Shown here: piece after piece, positions 1 through 6,078 of the stretch | Layout of the letters: each line of letters begins with the position of its first letter | Numbering within the stretch: position 1 is the stretch's first letter | Origin: Isoptericola dokdonensis DS-3 | GTDB lineage: Bacteria > Actinomycetota > Actinomycetes > Actinomycetales > Cellulomonadaceae | NCBI RefSeq assembly: GCF_001636295.1 | Contig: NZ_CP014209.1 | Span: 2,914,001 to 2,978,000, forward strand | DNA length: 64,000 nucleotides | Reading direction: 5' to 3' | Notes under the pieces: generated by a model | Seen by the model: only the letters and a program-made list of their open reading frames with translations | What the model was told of the DNA's origin: nothing | Databases searched by the model: none | Translations under genes and position numbers: made by a program

Positions 1-2
1 CC

Positions 3-755
3 GCGCCGTCCACCGAGGAGCGCAACGCGACGACGGCGGAGCGGTTCGCCCCGGTCGCCACGTCCCTCGACGCGACGTCCCGCGCCCGGTTCCACGAGCT
101 CGTCAAGTCCGAGGGCTTCCCCCAGTGGTTCGCCCAGGTGACGCCGCTGGAGGAGGTCGGCCTGCTGCCGATCGGCTCCCGTCCCGCGAAGCGCGGCCTG
201 TCCGTCAACTCGCTCGACGACCTGCGCGCCATCCCGTGGGTGTTCTCCTGGTCGCAGGCCCGCATCAACCTCGCCGGCTGGTACGGGCTGGGCACCGCCC
301 TGCGGGAGTTCGGCGACCTCGACGTGCTGCGCGCCGCGTACACCGAGTGGCCGCTGTTCGGCACGCTCCTCGACAACATCGAGATGTCGCTCGCCAAGAC
401 CGACGAGCGCATCGCCGAGCAGTACCTCGCCCTCGGCGACCGCGACGACCTCGCGCAGATGGTGCTCGACGAGCTGCGCCTCACCCGCGAGTGGGTCCTC
501 AAGATCACCGGCAACGACTGGCCGCTGGCCAGCCGCCGCGTGCTCGGGCGCGCCGTCCAGCTCCGGTCGCCCTACGTGGACGCCCTGTCGCTGCTCCAGG
601 TGCGCGCGCTGCGCGCCCTGCGCACCCAGGGTGCCAGCGAGGGTCTCACGGTGGACGACGGCGAGTGGGTCGACGGCGGGTACAAGGACCGCTGGCAGCA
701 CCTGCTGCTCCTCACCGTCAACGGCGTGTCCGCCGGCCTGCAGAACACGGGCTGA
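3..755 (+). CDS. ppc: phosphoenolpyruvate carboxylase, C-terminal part (5' end outside window)
   Basis: The reading frame is open from the left edge and is the last quarter of PEP carboxylase, which carboxylates PEP to oxaloacetate to refill the TCA cycle in the cytoplasm. Visible signatures are RPAKRG, IPWVFSWSQ followed by GWYGLG (active-site/C-terminal region) and the family's characteristic carboxyl-terminal QNTG just before the stop. Only about 250 residues of a roughly 900-residue protein are present, so nothing can be said about its start or promoter. Its TGA shares one base with the ATG of cutC, indicating translational coupling of two functionally unrelated genes. Confidence 0.96.
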   Translation, partial: APSTEERNATTAERFAPVATSLDATSRARFHELVKSEGFPQWFAQVTPLEEVGLLPIGSRPAKRGLSVNSLDDLRAIPWVFSWSQARINLAGWYGLGTALREFGDLDVLRAAYTEWPLFGTLLDNIEMSLAKTDERIAEQYLALGDRDDLAQMVLDELRLTREWVLKITGNDWPLASRRVLGRAVQLRSPYVDALSLLQVRALRALRTQGASEGLTVDDGEWVDGGYKDRWQHLLLLTVNGVSAGLQNTG

Positions 756-1615
756 TGGACCAGGACGTGACGCCCGTCGGTGCCGCGGCACCGACGGGCT
801 CCGCCGTGCCCGGTGACGCCGTCCCTGCCGGCACCGCGCGGCCGGAGGCCTGGCGTACCGGGACGGTGCCCGTGCTCGAGCTCGCCGTGCAGGACGTCGC
901 CGGGGTCGACGTCGCGGCCCGTGTCGGGGCACGACGCGTCGAGCTGTGCGCGGCCCTCGGCGCCACCGGCGGCATGACGCCCGGCCCCGGACTGCTCGCC
1001 GCCGCCGTCGAACGCGCTGCCGCGCCCACCGCCGGAGCACCCGTCGAGGTGCACGTGCTCGTGCGCCCCCGCACCGGCGGCTTCGTGCTCGTCGACGGCG
1101 AGCTCGACGTCCAGGTCCGCGAGGTGACGGCCGCCGTCGCCGCCGGGGCGCACGGCGTCGTCGTCGGAGCCCTCACCCCGGCCGGCACGGTCGACACGGC
1201 GGCCGTCCGCGCCCTCGCCGCCGCCGCGGCCGGGGCCGAGGTCACCTTCCACCGGGCCTTCGACCAGGTCGCCGACCCGATCGCCGCCCTGGACAGCCTC
1301 GCCGCCGCCGGCGTGACCCGGGTCCTCACCTCCGGTGGCGCCGCCCGCTGCCTCGACGGCCTCGACCGGCTGCGGACCTGCGCCCACCACGCCCACGGCC
1401 GGCTCGGCGGTGCCGTGCAGGTCATGGCCGGCGGCGGCGTCCGCGTCGACGACGTCCCCGCACTGCGCGCCGTCGGCGTCGACGCCGTCCACCTGTCCGC
1501 CAAGCGTGTCGTGTCCGACGACGGTGGGCCCGGCGGGGGAGGGGACTCCGGCTACGAGGTCACCGACCCCGACGTCGCCGCGGCCGCCGCCGCGGCGCTG
1601 GGGCTGCTCGGCTGA
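755..1615 (+). CDS. cutC: CutC family protein (copper homeostasis-type TIM barrel)
   Basis: The 286-residue product has the CutC TIM-barrel signatures: VELCAALGATGG near the N-terminal core, VRPRTGGF, GALTPAGTVD, FHRAFD, LTSGGAA and VMAGGGVR. CutC was named for copper tolerance in E. coli, but a direct enzymatic role is unproven, so function is family-level only. The ATG overlaps the ppc stop by one base. About 40 Ala/Pro/Gly-rich residues precede the conserved barrel, longer than usual, so an internal start cannot be excluded. The stop is followed within a few bases by a 9-bp tandem repeat and then by larger repeat structures. Confidence 0.9.
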   Translation: MDQDVTPVGAAAPTGSAVPGDAVPAGTARPEAWRTGTVPVLELAVQDVAGVDVAARVGARRVELCAALGATGGMTPGPGLLAAAVERAAAPTAGAPVEVHVLVRPRTGGFVLVDGELDVQVREVTAAVAAGAHGVVVGALTPAGTVDTAAVRALAAAAAGAEVTFHRAFDQVADPIAALDSLAAAGVTRVLTSGGAARCLDGLDRLRTCAHHAHGRLGGAVQVMAGGGVRVDDVPALRAVGVDAVHLSAKRVVSDDGGPGGGGDSGYEVTDPDVAAAAAAALGLLG

Positions 1616-1620
1616 GCTTC

Positions 1621-1674
1621 GTTCGGGCTGTTCGGGCTGTTCGGGCTGTTCGGGCTGTTCGGGCTGTTCGGGTC
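1621..1674. repeat. tandem 9-bp repeat, about six copies
   Basis: Five perfect copies of GTTCGGGCT are followed by a sixth ending GTTCGGGTC, starting five bases after the cutC stop. The unit length is a multiple of three but it is not within a gene. Such short tandem arrays are prone to slippage, so copy number may differ between strains. Confidence 0.95.
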
Positions 1675-1679
1675 GGCCG

Positions 1680-1775
1680 GGGCGCCGGGGTGGCGCGCCG
1701 TCGCGTTCACGGGCCCCCAGGGGGGCCCTCCACTCCGGGTCTGACGACGGCGCGCGACCCCGGCGACCCCGGCCG
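1680..1775. repeat. nested palindrome, site A (variant core)
   Basis: Arms of about 30 bases, imperfect (one bulge, one mismatch), flank a 41-base centre at about 1704-1744. The centre shares CGTTCAC at one end and TCCACTCCGGGTCTGA at the other with the palindrome inside hemD. Its middle differs: instead of GGTCGC-TGC-GCGACC it has GGGCCCCC-AG-GGGGGCCC, a different sequence that still folds into a hairpin. It could terminate cutC transcription. Confidence 0.8.
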
Positions 1776-2066
1776 GGTCAGCGCCGTTCGATGCGAGTCA
1801 GCGCAGGTTCCACCGAGTCAGCGTACGGACGGCCGAGTCAGCGCTCGGCGTGGCGAGTCAGCGTACGGATCGCCGAGTCAGCGTACGGACGGCCGAGTCA
1901 GCGCTCGGCGTGGCGAGTCAGCGTACGGACGGCCGAGTCAGCGCTCGGCGTGGCGAGTCAGCATCAGGACCGCCGAGTCGGCGCGACCTGCGCTGACTCG
2001 CGTCGGACCGCGCTGACTCGCGTCGGACCGCGCTGACTCGCGTCGGCCCGTGCTGACTCGCGCAGG
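1775..2066. repeat. 20-bp-period array, locus 1 (11 direct then 4 inverted units)
   Basis: Units of exactly 20 bp begin with GAGTCAGCG (first copy GGGTCAGCG at 1775, then every 20 bases from 1795; the 1975 copy reads GAGTCGGCG) followed by 11 variable bases, of which TACGGACGGCC and CTCGGCGTGGC recur alternately. From 1991 the core appears inverted as CGCTGACTCG at 1991, 2011 and 2031, and TGCTGACTCG at 2051, again in 20-bp steps. The last unit merges with the stop codon of the minus-strand VOC gene. A transcript from either side could fold into long stems. Confidence 0.95.
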
Positions 2067-2828
2067 TCAGGCGTCGACCGCGATGAGCTGGAAGCGAGCG
2101 CCCGTCGGGTCGGTGACGCCGACCTGTCGGCCGTACGGGGTGTCCACGGGCTCGCCGTCGACGACGGCACCCAGCTCGCGGGCGCGCTGCGCGGCGGCAT
2201 CGACGTCGGACGCGCCGAGGTACACCAGCCAGCGGCTCGGGCCCTCGTCCTCGGGGGCTCCGTAGATGCCGGCGGTCGCGGACTCCTCCGGGCCGTTGGT
2301 GGCGTAGCGCCAGCCGCCGTCGTTCGGCATCTCCTCCGTCGCCCAACCGACGGCGGCACGGTAGAACGCGAGCGTCGCGTCGTAGTCCGTCGTCCACACC
2401 TCGAACCAGCAGGGGGCACCGGCCTCCATGACGCGCGTGAAGCCGCGGTGCTGCCCCGGCTCCCAGAACGCGAGCCCGATGCCGGTGGCATCCGTCGTCA
2501 TCGCCCAGCGACCCTGGCCGGGTACGTCGTCGGGTCCCATCACCACCGTCCCGCCGTTCTCGACGACGGCCGTGACCGCGGCGTCCACGTCCGACGTCGC
2601 CAGGTACACGCCCCACTCGCTCGGCTGGTCCGTCACCTGGTGCGGGCCCACGCCGGCGACCGGTTCACCCTCGTGGAGGAACTGCCCGTAGTGGCCGAAC
2701 TCCTCCCCGAAGTCGACGTGCTCCCAGCCGAACAGTGCCGAGTAGAAGGCGACGGCGGCCGGCAGGTCGCTCGTCCCCAGGTCGATCCAGATCGGTGCGC
2801 CGTCCTCCACGTCGCCGCGTGCGGGCAT
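2067..2828 (-). CDS. two-domain VOC (glyoxalase/bleomycin-resistance fold) protein
   Basis: The 253-residue product has two tandem VOC domains, about residues 8-125 and 130-252, each with the beta-alpha-beta-beta-beta pattern: WIDLGTSDLPAAVAFYSALF and WFEVWTTDYDATLAFYRAAV open the two halves, and PTGARFQLI closes the second. Related actinobacterial proteins are often annotated as hydroxylases or glyoxalases, but a substrate cannot be deduced. The ATG at 2828 is preceded by a strong GGAGGAG ribosome-binding site, which rules out the longer in-frame extension upstream. The stop lies in the last unit of the 20-bp repeat array. Confidence 0.88.
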   Translation of the reverse strand: MPARGDVEDGAPIWIDLGTSDLPAAVAFYSALFGWEHVDFGEEFGHYGQFLHEGEPVAGVGPHQVTDQPSEWGVYLATSDVDAAVTAVVENGGTVVMGPDDVPGQGRWAMTTDATGIGLAFWEPGQHRGFTRVMEAGAPCWFEVWTTDYDATLAFYRAAVGWATEEMPNDGGWRYATNGPEESATAGIYGAPEDEGPSRWLVYLGASDVDAAAQRARELGAVVDGEPVDTPYGRQVGVTDPTGARFQLIAVDA

Positions 2829-2944
2829 GACTCCTCCTGAGGCTCCGGTGTCCTGGTGGTGCGGACCAGTCCAGCACGGGCCTGCGACGGTCGCTCCTCG
2901 AGCGCGGGCCGCATCCCGGGGGAGAGGCGTCAGGGAGGCGACGC

Positions 2945-3943
2945 TCAGCGGCCTGCCAGCGCCGTCGTCACCCGCTGGACGCTGGAGCCGATCCCCCACC
3001 GATCGACGAGACCGGCCAGCGCGTCCGGGTCGCGGGGTGCGCGGGGAAGGGCGTCGTCGACGTCGCCCACCGGGGCGTCGGCCGCCACCTGCACGACGCC
3101 CGGCGCGACGGCGAGGTAGTCGGCCGCCGCCGCGATCTTCGTGCGCTGCGACGGCGTCACACCGGGCTCCCCGGCTGCTGCGGCGGCGAGCACCCGGTCC
3201 AGAGTGCCGAAGGTGGCGAGCAGCTTCGCCGCCGTCTTCTCCCCGATGCCGGCCACGCCCGGCAGACCGTCCGACGGGTCGCCGCGCAGCACCGCCATCT
3301 CCGCGTACGCCGTCCCGGTGGGGACGCCGTACTTCTCGGCCAGCCGCGCCTGGTCGACGACGTCCGGGTCCCGGATGCCCCGCGCCGGGTACAGCACGCC
3401 GACGCCCGCGGCGTCGTCGACGAGCTGGAAGAGGTCCCGGTCACCCGTGACGACGGCGACCTGCAGGTGGGCGGCTCCACCGGCGGGCGACGGGGGTGTG
3501 CCCGTCGCGGCCCCCGGCAGGGAGCCGCTGCCGGTGCGCGCGGCGAGCTCGCGCGCCACGAGCGTGCCGATGACGTCGTCGGCCTCGTGACCCGGTGCGC
3601 CGACCCGGGCGATGCCGAGGGCCGACAGCACCTCCACGACGACCGGTACCTGCGCGCGCAGGTCGTCGGGCATCTCCTCGACGTCGGGGCCGTCGGCACG
3701 CTCCTCCAGCACCCGGTGCTGCTTGTAGGAGGGGATGGCCGCGACCCGGAACGCGGGCCGCCAGTCGTCGTCCCAGCACGCGACCAGGCGGTCCGGACGG
3801 TGCTCGGTGACGAGGAACGCGATCATGTCGAGCAGGCCCCGGACCGCGTTCACCGGTTCTCCCGCGGGGGAGCGCAACGAGTCCGGCAGGCCGAAGTAGG
3901 CGCGGAAGTACAGCGAGGCCGTGTCCAGCAGCATCAGGCGCAT
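2945..3943 (-). CDS. 5'-3' exonuclease (FEN-like, PolA N-domain type)
   Basis: The 332-residue protein resembles the stand-alone 5'-3' exonuclease domain of DNA polymerase I, a metal-dependent flap nuclease used in DNA repair and primer removal. The metal-binding acidic clusters are visible: LDTASLYFRAYFG near the N-terminus, CWDDDWRP, GHEADDVIG and VTGDRDLFQLVDD. The helix-hairpin-helix segment VAGIGEKTAAKLL lies around residue 230. A low-complexity Gly/Pro/Ala insertion of some 20 residues follows EADDVIG. The ATG at 3943 has GGGAGG upstream; a second ATG lies three codons in. The gene stands alone, with a palindrome upstream separating it from crcB. Confidence 0.9.
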   Translation of the reverse strand: MRLMLLDTASLYFRAYFGLPDSLRSPAGEPVNAVRGLLDMIAFLVTEHRPDRLVACWDDDWRPAFRVAAIPSYKQHRVLEERADGPDVEEMPDDLRAQVPVVVEVLSALGIARVGAPGHEADDVIGTLVARELAARTGSGSLPGAATGTPPSPAGGAAHLQVAVVTGDRDLFQLVDDAAGVGVLYPARGIRDPDVVDQARLAEKYGVPTGTAYAEMAVLRGDPSDGLPGVAGIGEKTAAKLLATFGTLDRVLAAAAAGEPGVTPSQRTKIAAAADYLAVAPGVVQVAADAPVGDVDDALPRAPRDPDALAGLVDRWGIGSSVQRVTTALAGR

Positions 3944-3967
3944 GGGGTCAGCCTCCCATCCGGACGG

Positions 3968-4029
3968 GTTCGGTCGCCTGTCACCGGTTCGGTCGTCACA
4001 GCGACCGAACCGGTGACAGGCGACCGAAC
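3968..4029. terminator. perfect 28-bp palindrome, CACCGGTTCGGTCG family
   Basis: Two perfect 28-base arms surround a six-base loop (TCACAG). Each arm contains GTTCGGTCG twice, separated by a spacer that includes TCACC. It lies 18 bases past the stop of the downstream crcB gene, so it probably terminates that operon. The inner half is shared with the palindrome at 15557-15628. There is no T tract. Confidence 0.88.
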
Positions 4030-4047
4030 TGATCCCTGGGGTGCGCG

Positions 4048-4437
4048 TCAGCCGCCCACGACCGCGCCGGCGAGCAGCAGCCCGACGGTCACGGCGGCGA
4101 CGGACGCTCCGAGCGTGCCCAGCGCGTGCCGGACGGCGGCGCGGGCGCGGCCACCACGCAGGATGGTCACCGTCTCGACGACCGACGTCGAGAACGTCGT
4201 GAAGCCGCCGCAGAACCCGACGACGAGGAACAGGTGCCAGGCCTCGGCCGCGCCGGTCAGGGCGATCCAGCCGGACACGACCCCGATGACCAGGGAGCCG
4301 GCCGTGTTGACCACCCAGGTGCCCCAGGGGAAGCCGGACGGCCGGCGCGCCTTCACGGTGTCCGCCACCCAGAACCGTGCGGCCGCACCGAGGCCGCCAC
4401 CGACGGCGACGACGACGAACGCGAGCAGCCCGCTCAC
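4048..4437 (-). CDS. crcB: CrcB/Fluc fluoride channel subunit, second copy
   Basis: This 129-residue, four-helix membrane protein belongs to the Fluc/CrcB family, which exports fluoride passively across the cytoplasmic membrane as a dual-topology dimer. Signatures are GGGLGAAARF, GTWVVNTAGS with the pore Asn, and GFCGGFTTFST with the conserved pore Phe/Thr. It starts with GTG at 4437, overlapping the TGA of the upstream crcB by four bases (GTGA), so the two are translationally coupled. Paired crcB genes commonly encode heterodimeric channels whose subunits insert in opposite orientations; that arrangement is inferred here. Confidence 0.93.
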   Translation of the reverse strand: MSGLLAFVVVAVGGGLGAAARFWVADTVKARRPSGFPWGTWVVNTAGSLVIGVVSGWIALTGAAEAWHLFLVVGFCGGFTTFSTSVVETVTILRGGRARAAVRHALGTLGASVAAVTVGLLLAGAVVGG

Positions 4438-4898
4438 GACGGGTCCTCCGCACGCAGCAGGCGGCCGAACGTGCTCGGCGGTGTCCGCGACCCGAGCAGC
4501 ACCCCCAGCAGCGCCGCCGTCGCCCCGAGGACGAGGGTCGCGGCGGCATAGGCGACCGCCGTTCCCCAGACCCCGTCCTGCGCGAGACGGGTGAGCTCGA
4601 GGCCGAGCGCCGAGTAGGTCGTGAACCCGCCGAGGACGCCGGTCCCCGCGAACAGGCGCACGGCACGCAGCCGCCGCGACTCCGGCCCGCGCCGCGCCAG
4701 GGCCTCCAGGAGCCAGCCCAGGAGGAACGCGCCGACGACGTTCACCGTGAAGGTCGGCCAGGGCCACCCGTCGGTCGGGTGGGGGAGCGCGAGCCCGACG
4801 GCGTAGCGCAGGCAGGAGCCGACGGCGCCTCCCGCGGCCACGAGGGCGAGGAGCCGCAGGTCGCGGTGCGGGGGGCGGGCTTCGGGCACGGTCACCAT
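4434..4898 (-). CDS. crcB: CrcB/Fluc fluoride channel subunit, first copy
   Basis: A 154-residue Fluc subunit with GGAVGSCLRY, PTFTVNVVGAFLLG and GGFTTYSALGLE, the family's three hallmark segments. It has longer termini than its partner: about 15 hydrophilic residues at the start and a tail with arginines and acidic residues. It is the first gene of the crcB pair. I looked for a fluoride riboswitch upstream and did not recognise one; the upstream DNA is instead occupied by a 20-bp repeat array, so expression may simply follow from the sigma factor gene or a weak promoter within the array. Confidence 0.93.
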   Translation of the reverse strand: MVTVPEARPPHRDLRLLALVAAGGAVGSCLRYAVGLALPHPTDGWPWPTFTVNVVGAFLLGWLLEALARRGPESRRLRAVRLFAGTGVLGGFTTYSALGLELTRLAQDGVWGTAVAYAAATLVLGATAALLGVLLGSRTPPSTFGRLLRAEDPS

Positions 4899-4936
4899 CC
4901 TGGCGGGTCGCCGCCGACCGGTGCCACCGGAGCCTG

Positions 4937-5022
4937 CGCTGACTCGCGCCGGCTCGCGCTGACTCGCGCCGCTGTGCGCTGACTCGCGCCGGCTCGCGCT
5001 GACTCGCGCCGGCTCGCGGTCA
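4937..5022. repeat. 20-bp-period array, locus 2 (four direct units)
   Basis: CGCTGACTCG occurs at 4937, 4957, 4977 and 4997, exactly 20 bp apart, with spacers CGCCGGCTCG or CGCCGCTGTG. A degenerate fifth unit, GCGGTCAGG, provides the TCA that is the stop codon of the minus-strand sigma factor gene. Unlike the other two arrays there are no inverted copies, and the flanking genes are co-directional. Confidence 0.93.
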
Positions 5023-6036
5023 GGCGCGCTGCGCCACAGGGGCGGCGTCGTACGCGTGCTCGGCGGGCAGGTGGTCGGGCAGGCCGAAGCGGGGGAACCA
5101 GGTGGCGGTGTCGAGGAACGTGGTGATGCCGGTGACGTGTCCGGCGCCGTCGTCCTCCAGGACGACGAGTCCCCAGGGCCGCCAGCCGCCGTCGGGGGCG
5201 CAGCGGTACTGGCCGAAGGCGATCGAGCCGTTGGCGCGCACGGGCAGGCAGCGGGAGCCGCGGCAGCCGGCGCCCGGGCCGAGCATCCAGCGGGCGATCT
5301 CCGACGGGCCGGTCACCCACAGCGTGTACGGCGGCATGTTGAGCACGGCGTCCTGGTGCAGGAGCCGCACGAGGGCGTCCATGTCGTACCGCTCGAACGC
5401 GTCGAGGTAGCGGCCGAGCAGCTCGTCGTCGACGGTGCCCCAGCGTTCCTCGTCCCGGTCGAGGGCCTTCGCGCCGAGGGTGGCGCGCGCCCGCTGGAGC
5501 GCGCTGTTGACGGACGCGACGGTCGTGTCGAGCAGGGTGGCGGTCTCCGCGGCGGACCAGCGCAGGACCTCGCGCAGCACGAGCACCGCCCGCTGGCGGG
5601 GTGGCAGGTGCTGCAGGGCCGCGACGAACGCGAGCCGGACCGACTCCCGTCCCACGGCCATGTCCGCGGGGTCGCCCTCGCGCGGCAGCACGGCGTCGTC
5701 CGCGACGGGCTCGACCCAGCGCTCCTCGGGCAGGGTCTCGCCGAAGTTCTCGATCTCGGCGGGCTGCGGGCCGCCCAGGCCCATCGGCCGCTCACGCCGC
5801 TTCGACGACCCGAGATGGTCGAAGCACACGTTGGTCGCGATGCGGTACAGCCACGACCGCAGCGACGACCGGCCCTCGAACCGGTCGTAGGCGCGCCAGG
5901 CGCGCAGCATCGTCTCCTGCACCGCGTCGTCGGCGTCGGCCGCCCCGCCGAGCAGGCGGTAGCAGTACCCGGTGAGCTCGCGGCGATGCCGCTCGAGGAG
6001 CGCGCCGACGTCCGGCGCGTCCACCGTCTGTGTCAT
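5020..6036 (-). CDS. ECF sigma factor with SnoaL-like C-terminal domain (SigG/TIGR02960-like)
   Basis: The 338-residue protein has sigma region 2 at about residues 15-80 (VQETMLRAWRAYDRFEGRSS, SWLYRIATNVCFD) and region 4 at about 130-185 (HLPPRQRAVLVLREVLRWSA, then LLDTTVASVNSALQRAR). A roughly 130-residue SnoaL/NTF2-like C-terminal domain follows, with NMPPYTLWVTGP and a GPGAGCRGSR segment. In such ECF families the C-terminal domain substitutes for a separate anti-sigma factor, and none is encoded next door. I chose the ATG at 6036 because TACGGT lies seven bases upstream, the leaderless pattern repeated across this window; an in-frame GTG at 6060 is possible. Confidence 0.9.
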   Translation of the reverse strand: MTQTVDAPDVGALLERHRRELTGYCYRLLGGAADADDAVQETMLRAWRAYDRFEGRSSLRSWLYRIATNVCFDHLGSSKRRERPMGLGGPQPAEIENFGETLPEERWVEPVADDAVLPREGDPADMAVGRESVRLAFVAALQHLPPRQRAVLVLREVLRWSAAETATLLDTTVASVNSALQRARATLGAKALDRDEERWGTVDDELLGRYLDAFERYDMDALVRLLHQDAVLNMPPYTLWVTGPSEIARWMLGPGAGCRGSRCLPVRANGSIAFGQYRCAPDGGWRPWGLVVLEDDGAGHVTGITTFLDTATWFPRFGLPDHLPAEHAYDAAPVAQRA

Positions 6037-6043
6037 ACACCAC

Positions 6044-6049
6044 ACCGTA
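6044..6049 (-). promoter_or_regulatory. -10 element, leaderless promoter of ECF sigma gene
   Basis: TACGGT on the minus strand is followed by seven bases and the ATG at 6036. Transcription would begin at or next to the start codon. The same hexamer with the same spacing precedes the CoA transferase gene. Confidence 0.6.
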
Positions 6050-6078
6050 CGACCGGCCACCGACAGACGCGAGGGGCG

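Larger units (their letters stand above)
1616..2066. other. 451-bp gene-free repeat region between cutC and a VOC gene
   Basis: This convergent intergenic stretch carries no credible gene. From left to right it holds a 9-bp tandem repeat, a nested palindrome with the shared core seen at three other sites, and an array of 20-bp units that runs into the stop codon of the downstream minus-strand gene. The open frames that cross it merely translate the repeats. Confidence 0.85.

Noticed and set aside
1621..1674. Repeat-encoded peptide extension of CutC
   Set aside because: The 9-bp repeat lies after the cutC stop and is not in its frame; open frames through it reflect lack of stop codons in GC-rich repeats.
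1775..2066. CRISPR-like array
   Set aside because: The repeated part is only 9-10 bp and the spacers are 11 bp with recurring sequence; orientation reverses midway and there are no cas genes. CRISPR repeats are about 24-40 bp with unique spacers.
3968..4029. Insertion-sequence terminal repeats or attachment sites
   Set aside because: No transposase or integrase occurs nearby, no target duplication is visible, and the palindrome lies directly after a gene end, which fits a terminator better.
4899..5019. Fluoride riboswitch upstream of crcB
   Set aside because: I saw no match to the fluoride riboswitch consensus; the DNA is a 20-bp repeat array. Absence by eye is not proof; a covariance-model scan would settle it.
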